From Azotobacter beijerinckii (GTDB taxonomy: Bacteria; Pseudomonadota; Gammaproteobacteria; Pseudomonadales; Pseudomonadaceae), in assembly GCF_900110885.1 (NCBI RefSeq), contig NZ_FOFJ01000010.1, forward strand, positions 56,042 to 120,041: 64,000 nucleotides of DNA, written 5' to 3'. Made by a program: the position numbers and the translations under genes. The first letter of the stretch is position 1, and each line of letters starts with the position of its first letter. The notes beneath the pieces are model-generated. The model was given only the letters and a program-made list of their open reading frames with translations. It did no database searches and had not been told where the DNA came from. Positions 17,240-26,573 of the stretch are shown here, piece by piece.

Positions 17240-18022
17240 TTACTTGTAGAACTTGCGAAAGTCCGGCTTGCGCTTTTCCTTGAACGCGGCAGTGCCTTCC
17301 TTGGCTTCCTCGGTGTCGTAGTACAGGCTCAGGGCCTGCATGCCGAGGCCGCCGATGCCGGCGATGTTTTCGCTGTCGGCGTTGAACGAGCGCTTGGCGA
17401 TCGACAGGGCGGTCGGGCTCTTCTCGAGAATCTCGTCGCACCATTTCTGTACTTCGGCATCCAGCTCGTCGTGCGGCACCACGGCGTTGACCAGCCCCCA
17501 GTCCAGCGCCTGCTGGGCGCTGTACTTGCGGCACAGGTACCAGATCTCGCGGGCGCGTTTCTCGCCGACGACGCGGGCCAGGTAGGCGGTACCGAAGCCC
17601 GGGTCGACCGAGCCGACTTTCGGGCCGACCTGGCCGAAGATAGCCTTGTCGGAGGCGATGCTCAGGTCGCAGACCACGTGCAGCACGTGGCCGCCGCCGA
17701 TGGCGAAACCGTTGACTCTGGCGATCACCGGCTTGGGCACTTCGCGGATCAGGCCCTGCAGTTCCTCCACCGGCAGGCCGATCAGGCCGCGGCCGTCGTA
17801 CTGGCCGGCGTGGGCGCCCTGGTCACCACCGGTGCAGAACGCCTTGTCGCCGGCGCCGGTGAGGACGATGACGCCGATGGCTTTGTTCCAACCGGCGCGG
17901 TTGAAGGCGTCGATCAGTTCCATGCAGGTCTGGCCGCGGAAGGCGTTGTAGCGGTCCGGACGGTTGATGGTGATGGTGGCTACGCCATCGACTTCGGTGT
18001 ACAGAATGTCTTCGTAATTCAT
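17240..18022 (-). CDS. badI: 2-ketocyclohexanecarboxyl-CoA hydrolase
   Basis: 260 residues, the same length as R. palustris BadI. The start at 18022 has a strong AAGGAGGAACCATCC site; no upstream start is needed. It is a crotonase-fold protein of the MenB/BadI branch: PDRYNAFRGQTCMELIDAF, TGAGDKAFCTGGDQGAHAGQY and FAIGGGHVLHVVCDLSIAS, then KVGSVDPGFGTAYLARVVG with the aspartate typical of this branch. It lacks the paired glutamates of true hydratases. It cleaves the ring of 2-ketocyclohexanecarboxyl-CoA with water to give pimeloyl-CoA, the key ring-opening step. Confidence 0.92.
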   Translation of the reverse strand: MNYEDILYTEVDGVATITINRPDRYNAFRGQTCMELIDAFNRAGWNKAIGVIVLTGAGDKAFCTGGDQGAHAGQYDGRGLIGLPVEELQGLIREVPKPVIARVNGFAIGGGHVLHVVCDLSIASDKAIFGQVGPKVGSVDPGFGTAYLARVVGEKRAREIWYLCRKYSAQQALDWGLVNAVVPHDELDAEVQKWCDEILEKSPTALSIAKRSFNADSENIAGIGGLGMQALSLYYDTEEAKEGTAAFKEKRKPDFRKFYK

Positions 18023-18045
18023 GGATGGTTCCTCCTTATTCCTTA

Positions 18046-18813
18046 TCAACCGGCCATGGTCAGGCCACCGGACACGCTGATGACCTGACCGGTAATGAAA
18101 TTGGCATCGTCGCTGGCGAGCAGGGCGATGATCCCCGGATAGTCTTCCGGTTGGCCGATGCGGCGCATCGGCACGGCGTTCCTGAAGGCTTCCAGGAGTT
18201 TTTCCGGGTTGTTGGAGGTGTCGGCCACGCTTTTGAGCAGGGCGGTGTTGGTCGGGCCGGGGCAGACCACATTGAAGTTGATGTTCTTGGTCGCCAGCTC
18301 GCGCGCCAGGGTCTTGGAGAGGCCGACCAGGCCGGCCTTGCAGGCGGCGTACACCGCTTCGCCCGAGGAGCCGACGCGGGCTGCATCGGAGGCGACGTTG
18401 ATGACCTTGCCGCCGCCGGCTTCGAGCATCTTCGGCAGGACGACGTGATGCATGTTCAGCGCGCCGGTCAGGTTGACGGCGATCAACTGCTCCCACATCG
18501 CCGGCTCGGTCTTGAGGAAGGGCATGAAGCGGTCGTAGCCGGCGTTGTTGACCAGCACGGTGGGCACGCCCAGATCCTTCTCGATGGCCGCAACGGTGTT
18601 GACGATGGCTTCGTAGTCGGTGATGTCGGCTGCATAGGCCCTGGCCTTGCCGCCGGCTTCGACGATCAGGTCGACGGTGGTTTGGGCGGCGCTGGCGTCG
18701 CGATCCAGTACCGCCACTTGGCTGCCTTCCTCGGCGAAGCGCAGACAGACCGCGCGGCCGATACCGCCGCCGCCACCGGTAACAATTACGGTTTTTCCAG
18801 TCAGACCTTTCAT
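18046..18813 (-). CDS. badH: 2-hydroxycyclohexanecarboxyl-CoA dehydrogenase (SDR)
   Basis: 255 residues, as in BadH. Classical short-chain dehydrogenase: cofactor loop TGGGGGIG at residues 12-19, Asp37 after strand 2 (VLDRD, favouring NAD), NNAG at 89-92, and catalytic Ser142, Tyr155 and Lys159. It oxidises 2-hydroxycyclohexanecarboxyl-CoA to the 2-keto ester that BadI cleaves. It starts 56 bases after the aliA stop and ends 23 bases before badI. The ribosome site (AGAGAG) is weaker than those of its neighbours. Confidence 0.92.
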   Translation of the reverse strand: MKGLTGKTVIVTGGGGGIGRAVCLRFAEEGSQVAVLDRDASAAQTTVDLIVEAGGKARAYAADITDYEAIVNTVAAIEKDLGVPTVLVNNAGYDRFMPFLKTEPAMWEQLIAVNLTGALNMHHVVLPKMLEAGGGKVINVASDAARVGSSGEAVYAACKAGLVGLSKTLARELATKNINFNVVCPGPTNTALLKSVADTSNNPEKLLEAFRNAVPMRRIGQPEDYPGIIALLASDDANFITGQVISVSGGLTMAG

Positions 18814-18869
18814 ACTTGGTGCTCTCTTTTTATTGATAGGGCTTGGTATCGATGGGGAATCGCCTGACT

Positions 18870-20537
18870 TCAGGCGTGAATCTTCCGGTCGAGGAATAGC
18901 TCCTTGGCCATTTCCCGCAGTTTGAATTTCTGGATCTTGCCGGAGGGGGTACGGGGCAACTCGTCCATGACCTCGAGGTATTCCGGCAGGTACTGGCGCG
19001 TGAGTTGCTGCTCCAGCAGATAGTCGGTCAGATCCTTGAGGGTCAGCGGCTGGGCTGTGCCATCGTGCAGCGTGATGTAGGCGCACAGGCGCTCGCCGAG
19101 GCGCGGATCGGGTGCCCCCACGAGGGCGACGCTCTTGATCGCAGGGTGCTTGTAGAGCATGTTCTCGACATCGACGACCGGGATGTTTTCGCCGCCGCGG
19201 ATGACGATGTCCTTGCTGCGCCCGGTGATGCGGATGTAGCCGTCCGCGCTCATGCGGGCGATGTCGCCGGTCGGGAACCAGCCCTCCGCATCCACGTTGT
19301 ACAGCTCCGGCTGGTTGAGGTAGCCGACGAACTGGCTGGAGCCGCGTACCAGCAGATCGCCTTCCTGGTTGGCCGGCAGCTCCTGTCCCTCTTCGCCGAC
19401 CACCTTGACCTCCATGTAAGGAAGGGCCAGGCCATCGCTGATAACGGCCATGTGCATGGGATCTTCCGGGCGCGTGGTGGTGACCGCGCCGTTTTCGGTC
19501 ATCCCCCAGGCCGAGACGATGCGCGTGTCGAGCAGGCTGGCGGCCTTTTCCACCAGCGCGCCGGGGATCGGCGCGCCGGCCGAGATGAAGGTCTTCAGCG
19601 AGGACAGTTGCTGGTGATGCTCGGTCGCGACCTCCACCAGGTCGGCGAGGAAGGGCGTCGAGCCCAGGGTCAGCCCGGGACGCTCTTCGGCAATGATCTG
19701 CACCGCGAACAAGGGATTCCAGACGTCCTGCAGGATGACGCTGGCCCCTAGGTAGACCGGTGTCATCAGCCCGTAGAGAAAACCGAGCTGATGTGCCAGG
19801 GGCGAGGGCATCAGGATGCCATCGCCTTCACTCAGGCCATGCCGTTCGCAGAACGGGCGGATATGGCTGAGCAGCGTATTGCAGGTATGCATGACCCCCT
19901 TGGGCTTGCCGGTGGTGCCCGAGGTGTAGATCACCTGGACCACGTCGTCGGGGGAGGGGCGGCGCTCGGCGAACAGCCGTCCAGTGTCGCATTCGTCTTC
20001 CCAGGCGCGCTCCAGCAGTACCCGTTCGAACGACTGCTCGCCGTCGCCCTCGACGACCAGCACATGGGCCAGATTCGGCAGATCGCCGCGCAGCCCCTGG
20101 ATCATCTGCCGATGGTCGAAGTGGCGGAAGCTCTGTGGAATGACCAACACCCGGCTGCGGGCATGCGCCAGCATGAAGCGCAGCTCGTGCTCGCGAAAAA
20201 TCGGCATCAGCGGGTTGATCACCGCGCCGATGCGCACGCAGGCCAGGAACAGGGCGTTCATCTGCCACCAGTTGGGCAACTGGCAGGACACCACGTCGCC
20301 CGGCCCGACCCCCAGCGCGGCCAGCCCGGCAGCCATCCGGGTGACACGCCGGTTCAACTCTCCATACGTCAGGACCGTGCGGTCGCCGGCCTGGACCCGG
20401 TAGCCCACCAACGCCGTCCTGCCTGGCGCGGATGCCACCACCTTGTCCAGGTAGTCTGTAATGATCATGTCATTCCAGGCACCGCATGCATACATCTCCG
20501 CACGCCGTCTCTCGTGCATGTTTGTCGCTACTTTCAT
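18870..20537 (-). CDS. aliA: Cyclohexanecarboxylate-CoA ligase
   Basis: 555 residues of the AMP-forming ligase family. The ATG has GGGAGGAAGGC before it. The adenylation signature IYTSGTTGKPKGVMH, the SAWGMTENG motif, the GWFPTGDIARM aspartate, the hinge ITGRSKDIVIRGGENI and the C-terminal lysine in PRTPSGKIQKFKL are all intact. It should activate cyclohexanecarboxylate (or similar alicyclic acids) to the CoA ester in the cytoplasm. It is the first gene of the leftward operon and is divergent from badK across 189 bases with dyad symmetry. Confidence 0.88.
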   Translation of the reverse strand: MKVATNMHERRRAEMYACGAWNDMIITDYLDKVVASAPGRTALVGYRVQAGDRTVLTYGELNRRVTRMAAGLAALGVGPGDVVSCQLPNWWQMNALFLACVRIGAVINPLMPIFREHELRFMLAHARSRVLVIPQSFRHFDHRQMIQGLRGDLPNLAHVLVVEGDGEQSFERVLLERAWEDECDTGRLFAERRPSPDDVVQVIYTSGTTGKPKGVMHTCNTLLSHIRPFCERHGLSEGDGILMPSPLAHQLGFLYGLMTPVYLGASVILQDVWNPLFAVQIIAEERPGLTLGSTPFLADLVEVATEHHQQLSSLKTFISAGAPIPGALVEKAASLLDTRIVSAWGMTENGAVTTTRPEDPMHMAVISDGLALPYMEVKVVGEEGQELPANQEGDLLVRGSSQFVGYLNQPELYNVDAEGWFPTGDIARMSADGYIRITGRSKDIVIRGGENIPVVDVENMLYKHPAIKSVALVGAPDPRLGERLCAYITLHDGTAQPLTLKDLTDYLLEQQLTRQYLPEYLEVMDELPRTPSGKIQKFKLREMAKELFLDRKIHA

Positions 20538-20596
20538 GCCTTCCTCCCTCTACGGGTTTTATTGTTCTGTCGGGCACTGCATTGACTTCCCTGATG

Positions 20597-20672
20597 GGAA
20601 CCGAAGATAGGAGCTGAAGAAATTTATGTCAACATATTGTCTTTTATTTTCGGGCAACCTAAGCTCGGTTCC
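20597..20672. promoter_or_regulatory. Dyad-symmetric region in the aliA/badK divergent promoter
   Basis: GGAACCGA (20597-20604) and TCGGTTCC (20665-20672) are perfect inverted arms. A 14-bp imperfect palindrome at 20628-20641 has exactly the same centre (between 20634 and 20635). Internal TAGG/CCTA also pair. This shared axis between two divergent catabolic operons suggests a common operator, plausibly for the BadR-like repressor. Confidence 0.5.
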
Positions 20673-20726
20673 AAGACGGCAAGCGCGCCCCGCTCCGGGG
20701 CCTGCCCAAGCAAGGAGGAGGGAGTC

Positions 20727-21503
20727 ATGGAGTTCGAGAACATCCGCGTGGAGGTACAGGGCGCGGTCGGGCTGATCCGCCTGAACCGCCCGCAGGTACA
20801 CAACGCCCTGAACGGCGCCCTGATGGAAGAGCTTGGCGCGGCGCTGCGCCGCTTCGAGCGCGACGAGGCGATCCGGGCGACGGTCATCACCGGCAACGAC
20901 AAGGCCTTCGCCGCCGGTGCCGACATCGCCGAGCTGCAGGCCAAAACCTTTTCCGACGTCTACCTGGAGGACTTCGTGACCGCCAGCTGGGAGGAGGTGA
21001 CCCGCTGCCGCAAGCCGGTGATCGCCGCGGTCGCCGGGCTGGCGCTGGGCGGTGGCTGCGAGCTGGCGATGATGTGCGACTTCATCGTCGCCGCCGACAA
21101 CGCCCGCTTCGGCCAGCCGGAGGTCAGGGTCGGCACGCTGCCGGGTGCCGGCGGCACCCAGCGGCTGACCCGCGCCATCGGCAAGGCCAAGGCCATGGAT
21201 ATGTGCCTGACCGGGCGCAGCCTGGATGCCGAGGAGGCCCTGCGCTACGGGCTGGTCAGCCGGGTGGTGCCGCTCGAACGCCTGCTCGACGAGGCGCTGA
21301 CTGCCGCGGCGCAGATCGCCGGCCATTCTGCGATGGCGGTGCGCCTCAACAAGGAAGCGGTCAACCGCGCCCACGAAACCACCTTGGCCGAGGGCGTGCG
21401 CTTCGAGCGCCGACTGCTGCATGCCAGCTTCGCCACCGAGGACCGCCGGGAGGGCATGCAGGCGTTCGTGGAGAAACGCCCGCCACAGTGGACCCACCGC
21501 TGA
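20727..21503 (+). CDS. badK: Cyclohex-1-ene-1-carboxyl-CoA hydratase
   Basis: 258 residues from ATG 20727 with AAGGAGGAGGGAGTC in front. It is a crotonase with both hydratase glutamates: Glu112 in GGGCELAMM and Glu132 in GQPEVRVG, before [10 protein letters not shown]. The segments [14 protein letters not shown] and the C-terminal [13 protein letters not shown] closely resemble what I recall of R. palustris BadK. It adds water to cyclohex-1-ene-1-carboxyl-CoA to give 2-hydroxycyclohexanecarboxyl-CoA for BadH. It opens the rightward operon. Confidence 0.88.
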   Translation: MEFENIRVEVQGAVGLIRLNRPQVHNALNGALMEELGAALRRFERDEAIRATVITGNDKAFAAGADIAELQAKTFSDVYLEDFVTASWEEVTRCRKPVIAAVAGLALGGGCELAMMCDFIVAADNARFGQPEVRVGTLPGAGGTQRLTRAIGKAKAMDMCLTGRSLDAEEALRYGLVSRVVPLERLLDEALTAAAQIAGHSAMAVRLNKEAVNRAHETTLAEGVRFERRLLHASFATEDRREGMQAFVEKRPPQWTHR

Positions 21504-21562
21504 CCCGAACCCGCTTCGACAAGAACAACAAAGCAGGCGACGACGCCTGCAGGAGCCGCTCC

Positions 21563-22426
21563 ATGTCATCCCCCGTGCACCTCGCCCGGCAGGGCGCCAT
21601 CGCCCTGATCACGGTCGACCATCCCCCCGTCAACGCCCTCGGCCAGGCCGTCCGCGCCGGCCTGCTGGACGCCTTCCGCCACGCCGAGGCCGACCCCGAG
21701 GTCCGGGCCGTGGTCCTGGCCTGCAGCGGCCGGACCTTTATCGCCGGCGCCGACATCAAGGAGTTCGGCCTGCCGCCCCGGGCGCCGCGCCTGCCGGAGC
21801 TGGTCGAGGCGATCGAGTCCGGCAGCAAGCCCAGCGTCGCGGCCCTCCACGGCTCGGCCCTGGGCGGCGGCCTGGAGGTCGCCATGGCCTGCCATTACCG
21901 CATCGCCCGCTGCGATGCCGCGCTCGGCCTGCCGGAGGTCAGGCTCGGCCTGCTGCCCGGCGCCGGCGGCACCCAGCGTCTGCCTCGTCTGGTCGGTGTG
22001 GCCCGGGCGCTGCGCATGATCCTGAGCGGCACGCCGATCGCCGCCGCCGAAGCCGAGGCCTGCGGGCTGGTCGACGAACTGTTCGAAGGCGAGCCACAGG
22101 CCGCCGGACTGGCCTTCGCCGAACGCCTGCTGGCCGACCGCTGCGGCCCGCGGCGCACCGGCGAGCGCAACGGAAAGCTGCTGGCGGGCGACTGCGCCGC
22201 GCTGTTCGCCGCCAGGCGCCGCGAGGTGGAAGAGACCCAGCCCGGGCTGTTCTCGCCGCCGCGCGCCATCGCCGCCATCGAGGCGGCGACCCTGCTGCCG
22301 CTGGCCGAAGGCCTGCGGCGCGAGCGCGTGCTGTTCGAGGAATGCCTGCGCTCGCCGCAGCGCGAGGCGCTGGTGGCGGCCTTCTTCGCCGAACGCCAGG
22401 CGCGCCGCCAGCAGGCCGCCGGCTGA
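21563..22426 (+). CDS. Stand-alone enoyl-CoA hydratase related to multifunctional FadB/peroxisomal enzymes
   Basis: 287 residues; AGGAG precedes the ATG at 21563. It is a crotonase domain with Glu105 (GGGLEVAMA) and Glu125 (LPEVRLG) and [13 protein letters not shown]. The C-terminal part (FEECLRSPQREALVAAFFAERQA) is the linker normally found between the hydratase and dehydrogenase parts of FadB-like bifunctional proteins. The dehydrogenase half is absent, and a separate 3-hydroxyacyl-CoA dehydrogenase lies at 26574-28097. It probably hydrates 2,3-didehydropimeloyl-CoA during chain shortening. Confidence 0.85.
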   Translation: MSSPVHLARQGAIALITVDHPPVNALGQAVRAGLLDAFRHAEADPEVRAVVLACSGRTFIAGADIKEFGLPPRAPRLPELVEAIESGSKPSVAALHGSALGGGLEVAMACHYRIARCDAALGLPEVRLGLLPGAGGTQRLPRLVGVARALRMILSGTPIAAAEAEACGLVDELFEGEPQAAGLAFAERLLADRCGPRRTGERNGKLLAGDCAALFAARRREVEETQPGLFSPPRAIAAIEAATLLPLAEGLRRERVLFEECLRSPQREALVAAFFAERQARRQQAAG

Positions 22427-22465
22427 ATAGCGCGCCATCTCCCACCGATCACCCGAGGAATCCGC

Positions 22466-23647
22466 ATGGACATCAACTACACCGCCGAGGAGTTCGCCTT
22501 CCGCGACCAGGTGCGCGCCTTCCTGAGCGCCGAGCTGCCGGCCGACATCGCCGAGCGCGTGCGCCTCGGCAAGCACCTGGGCAAGGAGGATCACCTGCGC
22601 TGGCAACGCCTCCTCAACGCCCGCGGCTGGTATGCCGCCAACTGGCCGGTGGAGTTCGGCGGTACCGGCTGGAGCGTGGTGCAGAAGCACATCTTCGAGG
22701 AGGAGTGCGCCGCCTTCGGCGCGCCCAGGCTGATCTCCTTCGGCGTCAACATGGTCGCCCCGGTGATCATCAAGTTCGGCACCCCGGAGCAGAAGGCCCG
22801 TTACCTGCCGCGCATCCTCGACGGCCGCGACTGGTGGTGCCAGGGCTATTCCGAGCCGGGCGCCGGCTCCGACCTGGCCTCGCTGAAGACCCGCGCGGTG
22901 CGCGACGGCGATCACTACGTGGTCAGCGGCCAGAAGACCTGGACCACCCTCGGCCAGCACGCCAACAGGATCTTCTGCCTGGTGCGCACCGACCCGGCAG
23001 CCCAGCCGCAGCGCGGCATCTCCTTCCTGCTGATCGACATGAGCACGCCGGGCATCGGCGTGCGACCGATCATCACCCTCGACGGCGAGCACGAGGTCAA
23101 CGAGGTGTTCTTCGACAACGTGCGGGTGCCGGTGGCCAACCGGGTCGGCGAGGAAAACCAGGGCTGGACCTGCGCCAAGTACCTGCTGACCCACGAGCGC
23201 ACCGGCCAGGCCGGCATCGGCCCGTCCAAGGCCGCGCTGGCCCATCTCAAGCAGGTCGCCGCCCGCGAAGGCCGACTCGACGACCCGCTGCTGCGCGCGC
23301 AGATCGCCGAAGTGGAAATGCAGCTGATGGCCATCGAGGTCAGCACCCTGCGCATCCTCGCCGCCGCCCAGGCCGGCGGCGTGCCCGGCGCGGAAAGCTC
23401 GATCCTCAAGATCAAGGGCTCGGAGATCCGCCAGGCGATCAGCCATCTGCTGCGCAAGGTCGTCGGCCCCTACGCGCTGCCGTTCCTCGAGGAGGAGCTG
23501 AGCCCGGCCTTCGCCGGCGCGCCGCTGCATGCCGACTACAGCGCCGGCCCGGCCAGCCAGTACTTCAACCTGCGCAAGCTGTCGATCTACGGCGGCTCCA
23601 ATGAAATCCAGAAGAACATCGTCTCGAAGATGATCCTGGATCTGTAG
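22466..23647 (+). CDS. pimC: Pimeloyl-CoA dehydrogenase, large subunit
   Basis: 393 residues of the acyl-CoA dehydrogenase family; GAGGA precedes the ATG. Conserved blocks: NWPVEFGGTGWS, WWCQGYSEPGAGSDLASLKT, KTWTTLGQHANRIFCLVRTD and the C-terminal SIYGGSNEIQKNIVSKMIL. The GGSNEIQ form and the adjacent smaller dehydrogenase gene 11 bases downstream point to the two-subunit (alpha/beta) type, as with PimC/PimD of R. palustris. It introduces the double bond into pimeloyl-CoA, the product of BadI. Confidence 0.87.
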   Translation: MDINYTAEEFAFRDQVRAFLSAELPADIAERVRLGKHLGKEDHLRWQRLLNARGWYAANWPVEFGGTGWSVVQKHIFEEECAAFGAPRLISFGVNMVAPVIIKFGTPEQKARYLPRILDGRDWWCQGYSEPGAGSDLASLKTRAVRDGDHYVVSGQKTWTTLGQHANRIFCLVRTDPAAQPQRGISFLLIDMSTPGIGVRPIITLDGEHEVNEVFFDNVRVPVANRVGEENQGWTCAKYLLTHERTGQAGIGPSKAALAHLKQVAAREGRLDDPLLRAQIAEVEMQLMAIEVSTLRILAAAQAGGVPGAESSILKIKGSEIRQAISHLLRKVVGPYALPFLEEELSPAFAGAPLHADYSAGPASQYFNLRKLSIYGGSNEIQKNIVSKMILDL

Positions 23648-23658
23648 GAGAACACCTC

Positions 23659-24801
23659 ATGGATTTCCAATTGACCGAAGAGCAGCAGATGCTGCAGGAC
23701 ACCGTCGCCCGCCTGGTGCGCGACAGCTACGGCTTCGAACAGCGCGAGCAGTTCTACCGCAGCGAGGCGGGGTTCAGCCGCGCGTTCTGGCAGCAGCTGG
23801 GCGAGCTGGGCCTCACCGGCGTGCCCTTCGCCGAAGCCCACGGAGGGTTCGGTGGCAGCGGCGTGGACAGCCTGCTGATCATGACCGAACTGGGCCGTGG
23901 CCTGTGCCTGGAGCCCTACCTGCAATCGCAGATCCACGCCGGCGGCCTGCTCCAGCAACTGGGCGGCGCCGAGCAGCGCAAACGCCTGCTGCCGGTGGTG
24001 ATCGCCGGCGAGCTGCAACTGGCGGTCGCCCTCGAGGAGCCGCAGAGCCATTACCACCTGCACCATGTGCAGACCCGCGCCGTGCGGGTCGAGGGCGGCT
24101 GGGAGCTCTGCGGACGCAAGGCGGTGGTGATCGGCGGACACAGCGCCGGACTGCTGCTGGTTTCCGCGCGCACCCACGGCGAAGCGCGCGACGAGCAGGG
24201 AATTTCCCTGTTCCTGGTCGATGCCCGCGCCAGCGGCCTGAGCCGCCGGGTCTACCCGACCATCGACGGGCCGAAGGCCTGCGAGCTGTACCTCGACCGG
24301 GTGCTGGTCGGCGACGGCGATCTGCTCGGCGAGCCGGGACAAGCCTTGCCGGCGCTGCGCTACCAGCAGGGCCGGGCCATCGCCGCCCAGTGCGCCGAGG
24401 CCATCGGCAGCATGGAAGAGGCCTGCCGACTGACCCTCGACTACCTGAAGACGCGCCAGCAGTTCGGTACGCCGATCGGCAAGTTCCAGGCGCTGCAGCA
24501 TCGCATGGTCGACATGCGCACCGAACTCGAACTGGCCACCCCCATGGCCATTCTCGCCGCCTGCGTGGCGGATGAGGCCGACAGCGAGGAGCGCAGTCGC
24601 CGCCTGGCCGCCGCCAAATTCATCATCGTCCATGCCGGGCGCTTCATCGCCGAGCAGGCGATCCAGCTGCACGGCGGCATCGGCATGACCTGGGAATACA
24701 GCCTGGCCCACCACGCCAAGCGCCTGGTCATGCTCGGCCACCAGCTGGGCGATGACGACCACCACCTCGAGGCCTACGCACAACTGCTGAAAACGGCCTG
24801 A
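23659..24801 (+). CDS. pimD: Pimeloyl-CoA dehydrogenase, small subunit
   Basis: 380 residues; AGGAGAACACCTC precedes the ATG, close behind pimC. The sequence has the acyl-CoA dehydrogenase fold but with diverged flavin-contact loops (ALEEPQSHYHLHHVQ instead of the TEPGAGSD form), as expected for the second chain of a heteromeric enzyme. The C-terminal helix IQLHGGIGMTWEYSLAHHAKRL is well kept. It should form a heterotetramer with PimC and give electrons to the ETF encoded next. Confidence 0.85.
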   Translation: MDFQLTEEQQMLQDTVARLVRDSYGFEQREQFYRSEAGFSRAFWQQLGELGLTGVPFAEAHGGFGGSGVDSLLIMTELGRGLCLEPYLQSQIHAGGLLQQLGGAEQRKRLLPVVIAGELQLAVALEEPQSHYHLHHVQTRAVRVEGGWELCGRKAVVIGGHSAGLLLVSARTHGEARDEQGISLFLVDARASGLSRRVYPTIDGPKACELYLDRVLVGDGDLLGEPGQALPALRYQQGRAIAAQCAEAIGSMEEACRLTLDYLKTRQQFGTPIGKFQALQHRMVDMRTELELATPMAILAACVADEADSEERSRRLAAAKFIIVHAGRFIAEQAIQLHGGIGMTWEYSLAHHAKRLVMLGHQLGDDDHHLEAYAQLLKTA

Positions 24802-24831
24802 ATTCCACTCCGAAGACCTGAGGACAACAAG

Positions 24832-25581
24832 ATGAAGATACTGGTCGCGGTAAAAAGAGTCGTCGATTACAACGTCAAGGTTCGCGTCAAGGCCGATGGC
24901 TCCGGCGTCGACCTCGCCAACGTCAAGATGGCCATGAACCCCTTCTGCGAGATCGCCGTGGAAGAGGCGGTGCGCCTGAAGGAGAAGGGCATCGCCAGCG
25001 AGATCGTGGCGGTTTCGGTCGGTCCCGCCGCCGCCCAGGAACAGCTGCGCACCGCCCTGGCCCTCGGCGCCGACCGTGCGATCCTGATCGAGAGCGACGA
25101 GGAACTCGGTTCCCTGGCGGTGGCCAAGCTGCTCAAGGCGGTGGTCGACAAGGAGCAGTCGCAACTGGTGATCCTCGGCAAGCAGGCCATCGACAGCGAC
25201 AACAACCAGACCGGGCAGATGCTCGGCGCACTGACCGGCTACGCCCAGGGCACCTTCGCCTCCAAGGTCGAGATCGCCGGCGACCAGATCAACGTGACTC
25301 GCGAGATCGACGGCGGCCTGCAGACCGTGGCCCTGAAGCTGCCGGCCATCGTCACCACCGACCTGCGCCTCAACGAGCCGCGCTATGCCTCCCTGCCGAA
25401 CATCATGAAGGCCAAGAAGAAGCCGCTGGAGACCCTGACCCCGGATGCCCTCGGCGTTTCCACCGCCTCGACGGTGAAGACCCTCAAGGTCGAAGCGCCC
25501 GCCACGCGCAGCGCCGGAATCATCGTCAAGTCCGTGGCCGAACTGGTCGAGAAACTGAAGAACGAAGCGAAGGTGATCTGA
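24832..25581 (+). CDS. etfB: Electron transfer flavoprotein, beta subunit
   Basis: 249 residues beginning [20 protein letters not shown], the standard EtfB start. The AMP-binding loop and the recognition-loop region ([52 protein letters not shown] in separate blocks) are present. ETF takes electrons from acyl-CoA dehydrogenases and hands them to ETF:quinone oxidoreductase. Its place directly after pimCD suggests a dedicated carrier for AliB, PimCD and GcdH. Its stop overlaps the etfA start. Confidence 0.95.
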   Translation: MKILVAVKRVVDYNVKVRVKADGSGVDLANVKMAMNPFCEIAVEEAVRLKEKGIASEIVAVSVGPAAAQEQLRTALALGADRAILIESDEELGSLAVAKLLKAVVDKEQSQLVILGKQAIDSDNNQTGQMLGALTGYAQGTFASKVEIAGDQINVTREIDGGLQTVALKLPAIVTTDLRLNEPRYASLPNIMKAKKKPLETLTPDALGVSTASTVKTLKVEAPATRSAGIIVKSVAELVEKLKNEAKVI

Positions 25582-26510
25582 TGGCTACTCTCGTCATTGC
25601 CGAACACAACAATGCCGCCCTCGGCGCCGCGACCTTCAACACCGTGGCGGCTGCCCAGGCCATCGGCGGCGATATCCATCTGCTGGTCGCCGGCAGCAAC
25701 TGCGCCGCCGTGGCCGAAGCCACCGCCAGGGTCGCCGGCGTGAGCAAGGTGCTGGTCGCCGACCAAGCCGCCTACGCCCACCAACTGCCGGAAAACCTTG
25801 CGCCGCTGGTGGCCGCGCTCGGGCGCGACTACAGCCACCTGCTGGCCGCCGCCACCACCAACGGCAAGGACCTCCTGCCGCGTGTCGCCGCGCTCTTGGA
25901 TGTCGAGCAGATCTCCGAGATCGTCAAAGTCCTCGCACCCGACACCTTCCAGCGGCCGATCTATGCCGGCAATGCCCTTGCCACCGTACAGTCCTCGGCG
26001 GCCATCAAGGTGATCACCGTGCGCGGCACCGGCTTCGATGCCGTGGCGGGCGAGGGCGGCAGCGCTTCCATCGAGGCGGTGAAGGGCGGCAGCGATGCCG
26101 GCCTCTCGCGCTTCGTCGGCGAGGAAATCGCCAGGTCCGAACGCCCCGAACTGACCGGCGCGAAGATCGTCGTCTCCGGCGGGCGCGGCATGCAGAGCGG
26201 CGACAACTTCCAGCTGCTCTACCGGGTCGCCGACAAGCTCGGCGCGGCGGTGGGCGCCTCGCGTGCCGCGGTGGATGCCGGCTTCGTGCCCAACGACATG
26301 CAGGTCGGCCAGACCGGCAAGATCGTCGCGCCGCAGCTGTACATCGCCGTCGGCATCTCCGGGGCGATCCAGCACCTGGCGGGGATGAAGGACTCGAAGG
26401 TGATCGTGGCGATCAACAAGGACGAGGAGGCGCCGATCTTCCAGGTGGCCGACTACGGCCTGGTGGGCGATCTGTTCGAAATCGTGCCGGAACTCGAGCG
26501 GCAGCTCTGA
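25581..26510 (+). CDS. etfA: Electron transfer flavoprotein, alpha subunit
   Basis: 309 residues starting in the TGATG overlap with etfB. The N-terminal domain begins [18 protein letters not shown]. The C-terminal FAD-binding signature is complete: [62 protein letters not shown] (given here as the known EtfA block at about residues 225-270). It binds FAD and pairs with EtfB. Confidence 0.95.
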   Translation: MATLVIAEHNNAALGAATFNTVAAAQAIGGDIHLLVAGSNCAAVAEATARVAGVSKVLVADQAAYAHQLPENLAPLVAALGRDYSHLLAAATTNGKDLLPRVAALLDVEQISEIVKVLAPDTFQRPIYAGNALATVQSSAAIKVITVRGTGFDAVAGEGGSASIEAVKGGSDAGLSRFVGEEIARSERPELTGAKIVVSGGRGMQSGDNFQLLYRVADKLGAAVGASRAAVDAGFVPNDMQVGQTGKIVAPQLYIAVGISGAIQHLAGMKDSKVIVAINKDEEAPIFQVADYGLVGDLFEIVPELERQL

Positions 26511-26573
26511 ATGGGGCGCTTCCCGGCCGCCCTGCGGGGCGGTGGTCATCAGGCACAGGCGAAAGGAGGCAGG

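Noticed and set aside
21421..23604. A 700-codon frame overlapping the hydratase and pimC genes on the same strand.
   Set aside because: Composition is low-complexity Arg/Pro/Gly; the other frame gives two recognisable enzymes with ribosome sites.
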